From assembly GCA_946480635.1 (NCBI GenBank), contig CAMLKV010000075.1, positions 1-8,843 on the forward strand: 8,843 bases of DNA, in the 5' to 3' direction. A program made the position numbers and the translations under genes. The notes under the pieces were generated by a model, which saw nothing but the letters and a program-made list of their open reading frames with translations, was not told the DNA's origin and ran no database searches. This document shows positions 5,587 to 8,843 of this stretch, piece by piece (position 1 is the stretch's first letter; each line of letters opens with the position of its first letter). Source of the DNA: an uncultured Flavobacterium sp. (GTDB lineage Bacteria; Bacteroidota; Bacteroidia; Flavobacteriales; Flavobacteriaceae).

Positions 5587-6447
5587 ATGATACAATCAAT
5601 GACAGGTTTTGGGAAAGCATCTTTGCAATTAACCACAAAAAAGATTACTGTTGAATTAAAATCATTAAACAGCAAAGGGCTGGATTTAAATGTACGTATG
5701 CCGTCTGCGTATCGCGAGATGGAATTAGGTTTACGTAATCAAATTTCTCAACAATTAGAAAGAGGAAAAGTTGACTTTTCATTATATATAGAGGTGACTG
5801 GTGAAGAAACTTCATCAAAAATCAATGCTCCAATTGTAAAAGCCTACATCGCACAAATGAAGGAAATTCTTCCAGAGGCAGATGCAACCGAATTAATGAA
5901 AATGGCAGTTCGTATGCCTGATGCTTTAAAAACAGAGCGCGAAGAAATTGATGAAAACGAATGGAACGAAATCCAAAAAGTAATTAATGAAGCTTTAGTT
6001 AGCATCAACCAATTCCGTAAGGACGAAGGACAAGCTCTTGAAAATGAATTTAGAACAAGAATTACAAATATTCGTCAACTAATGAATGATGCTGTTGCTT
6101 ATGATGCAGAAAGAGTTGAAACTGTAAAAACAAGATTGCGTACCGCTTTAGATGAACTTCAGGTGAATGTAGATGAGAATCGTTTTGAACAGGAATTGAT
6201 TTTCTATTTAGAAAAATACGATATCACTGAGGAAAAAGTAAGACTTGGAAATCATTTGGATTACTTCCTAGAAACCTTAAATGGCAATGAAGCTAACGGC
6301 CGAAAATTAGGATTCATTACTCAGGAAATGGGCCGTGAAATCAATACTATGGGATCTAAATCTAATCACTCAGAAATGCAAAAATTGGTGGTTATGATGA
6401 AAGACGAATTAGAAAAAATTAAAGAGCAGGTATTAAATGTTTTATAA
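5587..6447 (+). CDS. yicC: YicC/YloC-family endoribonuclease
   Basis: A 286-residue cytoplasmic protein. The start at 5587 gives MIQSMTGFGKASLQ, the classic N-terminus of the family; the in-frame ATG at 5545 would add 14 residues (MADNFLIFTPYFSP) and lies in a tandem repeat. The N-terminal YicC domain spans about 1-155, with ELKSLNSKGLDLNVRMP early on. The C-terminal DUF1732 domain holds the signature GRKLGFITQEMGREINTMGSKS near residues 237-258, followed by a helical end. E. coli YicC is an RNase affecting small-RNA turnover, so RNA cleavage is the likely role here; the flavobacterial target is unknown. The yicC-gmk neighbourhood is common across bacteria. Separated from gmk by 74 bp filled by a palindromic repeat. 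Confidence 0.95.
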   Translation: MIQSMTGFGKASLQLTTKKITVELKSLNSKGLDLNVRMPSAYREMELGLRNQISQQLERGKVDFSLYIEVTGEETSSKINAPIVKAYIAQMKEILPEADATELMKMAVRMPDALKTEREEIDENEWNEIQKVINEALVSINQFRKDEGQALENEFRTRITNIRQLMNDAVAYDAERVETVKTRLRTALDELQVNVDENRFEQELIFYLEKYDITEEKVRLGNHLDYFLETLNGNEANGRKLGFITQEMGREINTMGSKSNHSEMQKLVVMMKDELEKIKEQVLNVL

Positions 6448-6449
6448 GT

Positions 6450-6520
6450 AATTAGTGAAGAGTGATTAGTAAATAGTAAGTCAAAATTAATCACTCTTTA
6501 CTTTTCACTAATCACTAATT
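6450..6520. repeat. Intergenic imperfect palindrome of AATTAGTGA-type repeats
   Basis: The outer arms AATTAGTGA (6450-6458) and TCACTAATT (6512-6520) are perfect complements; inside, AAGAGTGATTA (6458-6468) pairs with TAATCACTCTT (6488-6498). The right side has 13 extra bases between its two arms (6499-6511), and ACTAATCACT at 6507-6516 can also pair with AGTGATTAGT at 6461-6470. The pieces look like variants of one AGTGATTAGT-like word in both orientations. It starts 3 bp after the yicC stop and ends 1 bp before the gmk ATG, so a folded transcript would enclose the gmk ribosome-binding region. No long T run follows, so it is not a classic terminator. Confidence 0.85.
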
Positions 6521-6521
6521 T

Positions 6522-7094
6522 ATGAATAAAGGAGGAAAATTAATCGTCTTTTCAGCACCGTCAGGATCTGGGAAAACCACTATAGTAAGACATTTATTAG
6601 GAATTGAAGAATTAAATTTAGAATTCTCAATTTCAGCAGCGACTCGTGAACCAAGAGGGCAGGAAGTTTCTGGAAAAGACTATTATTTTATGTCGATTCA
6701 CGATTTCAAACAGCACATCAAAGCCGAAGATTTTGTAGAATGGGAAGAAGTATACCGCGACAACTTTTATGGCACACTAAAAAGCGAAGTAGAACGTATT
6801 TGGGCGTTAGGTAAAAACGTAATTTTTGACATTGACGTAGCAGGAGGATTACGTATTAAACATAAATTCCCCGAACAAACGCTTGCTGTTTTTGTAAAAC
6901 CTCCAAGTGTAGACGAATTAAAACGTCGCTTGAAAGAACGTTCTACAGAAAGTGAGGAAAAAATCAATATGCGTATTGCCAAAGCCCATGTCGAGTTAGC
7001 TACTGCTCCACAATTTGACACAATTATCAAAAACTACGATTTGGATGTAGCAAAGGAAGAAGCATATCAGTTGGTAAAGGAGTTTGTAAAATAA
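6522..7094 (+). CDS. gmk: Guanylate kinase
   Basis: A 190-residue enzyme that phosphorylates GMP to GDP with ATP, needed for GTP/dGTP supply and GMP recycling. The P-loop SAPSGSGKTT lies at residues 11-20 with Lys18. The GMP-binding lid follows at 36-56 (SISAATREPRGQEVSGKDYYF), with Ser38, Arg42, Arg45 and Tyr54 in the expected places. VIFDIDVAGGLRIK near 100-113 is the conserved DxDxxG strand, and RLKERSTESEEKINMR holds the ATP-side arginines. Length and motifs are those of a normal bacterial guanylate kinase. The start follows the palindromic repeat directly, with no Shine-Dalgarno upstream. The next gene begins 2 bp after its stop. Confidence 0.97.
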   Translation: MNKGGKLIVFSAPSGSGKTTIVRHLLGIEELNLEFSISAATREPRGQEVSGKDYYFMSIHDFKQHIKAEDFVEWEEVYRDNFYGTLKSEVERIWALGKNVIFDIDVAGGLRIKHKFPEQTLAVFVKPPSVDELKRRLKERSTESEEKINMRIAKAHVELATAPQFDTIIKNYDLDVAKEEAYQLVKEFVK

Positions 7095-7096
7095 AA

Positions 7097-7603
7097 ATGT
7101 TACGTTTTTTTAAATCGAACTGGAAACCCATAGTTAACTTGTTTAAAATCTTGCTTGTTATCTTTGGCTCTTGTACAACATTTTTTTTAACAATTGCATA
7201 TTTTTATCAAAATGTATTTCCTTTAAAATACGGTTTGATATTTACATTAGCAATATGCATTTTTACAACATTAGCATTTATATTCTTAGAAAGTTTAAGA
7301 ATTTTTAATGAAAATTGTTTGTTTAAAAAAACGCCTTATAATACAATTGATAAATTGGTTTATAAAACAGAATACTGTCAAGATTCTAAATATGGTTTCT
7401 TCAAAAAACACAGATTTATAAAAATTGAACAGGAACACTACGAAATTATCTTTTATTCTGACATTGTTAGAAATGAATTTGGAAATAGTTTAGTAGTCAT
7501 TAAGAATTTTGGAGAAAAGCAAAAACCAATTTTACACCAAATTAAGTATAAGGAACAGAAATTTAGTGAGTCATCACTTTTTGCTGAATTAAAAAAGATA
7601 TGA
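7097..7603 (+). CDS. Two-TM membrane protein of unknown function
   Basis: A 168-residue protein not recognised as any named family. Residues 13-37 and 45-66 are two hydrophobic segments forming a membrane hairpin; the remaining ~100 residues are soluble, rich in aromatic and charged residues, and probably cytoplasmic given the Lys/Arg-rich ends. The soluble part alternates like beta strands (RFIKIEQEHYEIIFYSDIV, SLVVIKNFG, ILHQIKYKEQKF), which could be a small PH-like domain, but no motif confirms this. It starts 2 bp after gmk, and its TGA overlaps an in-frame nadD ATG (ATGA at 7600-7603), so it is wedged into the gmk-nadD transcript. From memory gmk and nadD are usually direct neighbours in flavobacteria, which would make it an accessory insertion. 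Confidence 0.75.
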   Translation: MLRFFKSNWKPIVNLFKILLVIFGSCTTFFLTIAYFYQNVFPLKYGLIFTLAICIFTTLAFIFLESLRIFNENCLFKKTPYNTIDKLVYKTEYCQDSKYGFFKKHRFIKIEQEHYEIIFYSDIVRNEFGNSLVVIKNFGEKQKPILHQIKYKEQKFSESSLFAELKKI

Positions 7604-7608
7604 GAACC

Positions 7609-8190
7609 ATGAAAATAGGTTTATATTTTGGGACTTTTAATCCAATCCATATTGGACACTTAATTATTGCCAATCATATGGCAGAGTACTCTGATTTGGA
7701 TCAAATTTGGATGGTTGTCACTCCTCATAATCCACACAAACAAAAAAACACTTTGTTAGATGATTACCATCGTTTGCATATGGTGCATTTGGCTACTGAG
7801 GATTTTTCAAAAATAAAGCCTTCTGATATTGAGTTTAAACTACCACAACCCAATTACACAGTAAACACATTGGCACATTTACAGGAAAAATATCCTGATT
7901 ATGAATTTGCACTTATTATGGGTGAAGACAACTTGAATTCACTTCACAAGTGGAAAAATCATGAAATTATTCTTCAAAATCATAATATATATGTGTATCC
8001 AAGAATGAATTCGGGTGAAATGGATTCGCAGTTTTCTAATCATCCAAAAATCCACAGAGTGGGAGCCCCAGTAATTGAACTTTCTTCGACTTTCATTCGC
8101 GAAAGCATTAAAAATAAAAAAAATGTGATTCCTTTATTACCTAATAAAGTTTGGGAATACATCGATCATAATTTGTTTTATAAGAAGTAA
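7609..8190 (+). CDS. nadD: Nicotinate-nucleotide adenylyltransferase
   Basis: A 193-residue enzyme that joins nicotinate mononucleotide and ATP to give deamido-NAD and pyrophosphate, the step before NAD synthetase. The nucleotidyltransferase signature GTFNPIHIGH spans residues 8-17 with the two catalytic His at 14 and 17. The C-terminal ATP-binding motif SSTFIR lies at 159-164, and WMVVTPHNPHK and ALIMGEDNLNSLHKWKN match the family's substrate-binding stretches. The start at 7609 (MKIGLYFGTFNP) fits the usual N-terminus; an in-frame ATG at 7600 would add MRT and overlaps the stop of the gene before it, so it may be used for coupling. The next gene begins at the base after its stop. Confidence 0.96.
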   Translation: MKIGLYFGTFNPIHIGHLIIANHMAEYSDLDQIWMVVTPHNPHKQKNTLLDDYHRLHMVHLATEDFSKIKPSDIEFKLPQPNYTVNTLAHLQEKYPDYEFALIMGEDNLNSLHKWKNHEIILQNHNIYVYPRMNSGEMDSQFSNHPKIHRVGAPVIELSSTFIRESIKNKKNVIPLLPNKVWEYIDHNLFYKK

Positions 8191-8843
8191 ATGATCCTTT
8201 TACAATTTAGAATTTTTCATCCTACAAAATCAAAAGGAAATAATTTAACACTTTCTGAAAAGGTTGACAGAATAAGTTTTTATCTTTTAATCCCTATTGT
8301 GATCTGTTTACTAGTAATTTTCAACACTAGAAACCTATCTTTTATCTTTGAATCTTTGGCAGCAACAATTGGACTTATCGCCTTTTTACTTTCAGTTATA
8401 AGTAGAGTTATACGGTTTGGAGAATATGAAAACTTAAGTGGTCATTTTGAAGGAAACATAATATTTACAGAAGAAGAAATAAAAATAGATAATATCAAAA
8501 TACCTCTGAATGAAATAATCGAACTAGAACTCTTTTATTTTGATTTCATTGGTCGAAAAACTGACAACCATCGTTCTGGCCCTATGTACACGAATGGCAC
8601 AGGTAATCAAATAAAAATTAAAACTAAAAACTCTTCTTACGAATGTTTTTTTGAAATAATTTCCGAAACAATAATTTACAACATCGAGCAATATCTTTAT
8701 AGTATTGTTGTTAACAAAAAACTTCAGCCTACTAAAAATCATTTAGATTTAGTTCCAGATGATTTTAAAGATAATAAAGCATTTATTGCTCTATTAAATG
8801 AAATTAAAAAAGTAGCAGGGAGTAATACCGAAAAAGGTAAAAA
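8191..8843 (+). CDS. Two-TM protein of unknown function, 3' end outside window
   Basis: An ATG directly after the nadD stop opens a frame with no stop for 217 codons to the window edge. The protein begins MILLQFRIFHPTKSKGNN; residues 30-45 and 51-71 are two hydrophobic segments forming a hairpin, followed by a soluble domain. That domain reads GHFEGNIIFTEEEIKIDNIKIPLNEIIELEL and later NQIKIKTKNSSYECFFEI, resembling the strand order of bacterial PH-like domains (a set value, an IPLxEI turn, closing strands), but this is pattern only. A Lys-rich helical end follows. The plan resembles the 7097-7603 protein (membrane hairpin plus beta-rich domain), without obvious sequence identity. No named family is recognised. 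The zero spacing from nadD suggests read-through transcription. Confidence 0.75.
   Translation, partial: MILLQFRIFHPTKSKGNNLTLSEKVDRISFYLLIPIVICLLVIFNTRNLSFIFESLAATIGLIAFLLSVISRVIRFGEYENLSGHFEGNIIFTEEEIKIDNIKIPLNEIIELELFYFDFIGRKTDNHRSGPMYTNGTGNQIKIKTKNSSYECFFEIISETIIYNIEQYLYSIVVNKKLQPTKNHLDLVPDDFKDNKAFIALLNEIKKVAGSNTEKGK

Noticed and set aside
6531..6535. GGAGG inside the start of gmk as a ribosome-binding site for a shorter protein.
   Set aside because: No start codon lies at the right distance downstream, and a later start would cut into the P-loop; it is codons 4-5 encoding Gly-Gly.
8524..8742. A minus-strand reading frame of 72 codons near the right edge.
   Set aside because: The plus-strand frame from 8191 runs through the whole stretch without a stop, abuts nadD and has a sensible protein composition; the minus-strand frame looks like its shadow.

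Overview
The window looks like a chromosomal segment of a Flavobacterium-type member of the Bacteroidota. The DNA is AT-rich, leaders upstream of starts are A-rich rather than Shine-Dalgarno-like, several promoters carry the Bacteroidota -7 element TAnnTTTG, and the proteins (DinB-like, DUF1275, yicC-gmk-nadD cluster) read like flavobacterial homologues. This assignment is inferred from reading only; no database was searched. 

Left part (1-2500): the 3' end of a sensor histidine kinase is followed by a short intergenic region holding a run of TTCTAAT-like boxes, mostly 11 bp apart, ending on a perfect -7 element. Behind it lies a tight three-gene unit: a divergent universal-stress-protein-like cytoplasmic protein, a small exported lipocalin-like protein, and a DUF1275 (YoaK-type) membrane protein. 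A hairpin at 2454-2497 closes the unit. Direct repeats with 11-bp pitch are the usual target of OmpR/PhoB-type response regulators, so the simplest model is that the kinase's partner regulator switches on this unit. This is the most interesting part of the window. 

Middle (2500-5503): a minus-strand pair, a 4HBT-fold thioesterase followed by a frameshifted DinB-family gene, converges on the hairpin. Divergently, a DUF3298-type lipoprotein, an ArsC/Spx-family protein and an EamA/DMT permease overlap one another by 1 and 8 nt and should be co-transcribed. 

Right part (5504-8843): a housekeeping cluster, yicC (endoribonuclease family), gmk (guanylate kinase) and nadD (nicotinate-nucleotide adenylyltransferase). 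Low-complexity repeats lie before yicC (GCTAATG heptamers) and between yicC and gmk (a 71-bp imperfect palindrome). A two-TM protein of unknown function sits between gmk and nadD with near-zero spacing, and a second two-TM protein of unknown function starts directly after the nadD stop and runs off the right edge. 

No rRNA, tRNA, CRISPR array, insertion sequence or phage gene was seen. No gene-free stretch exceeds 300 bp.
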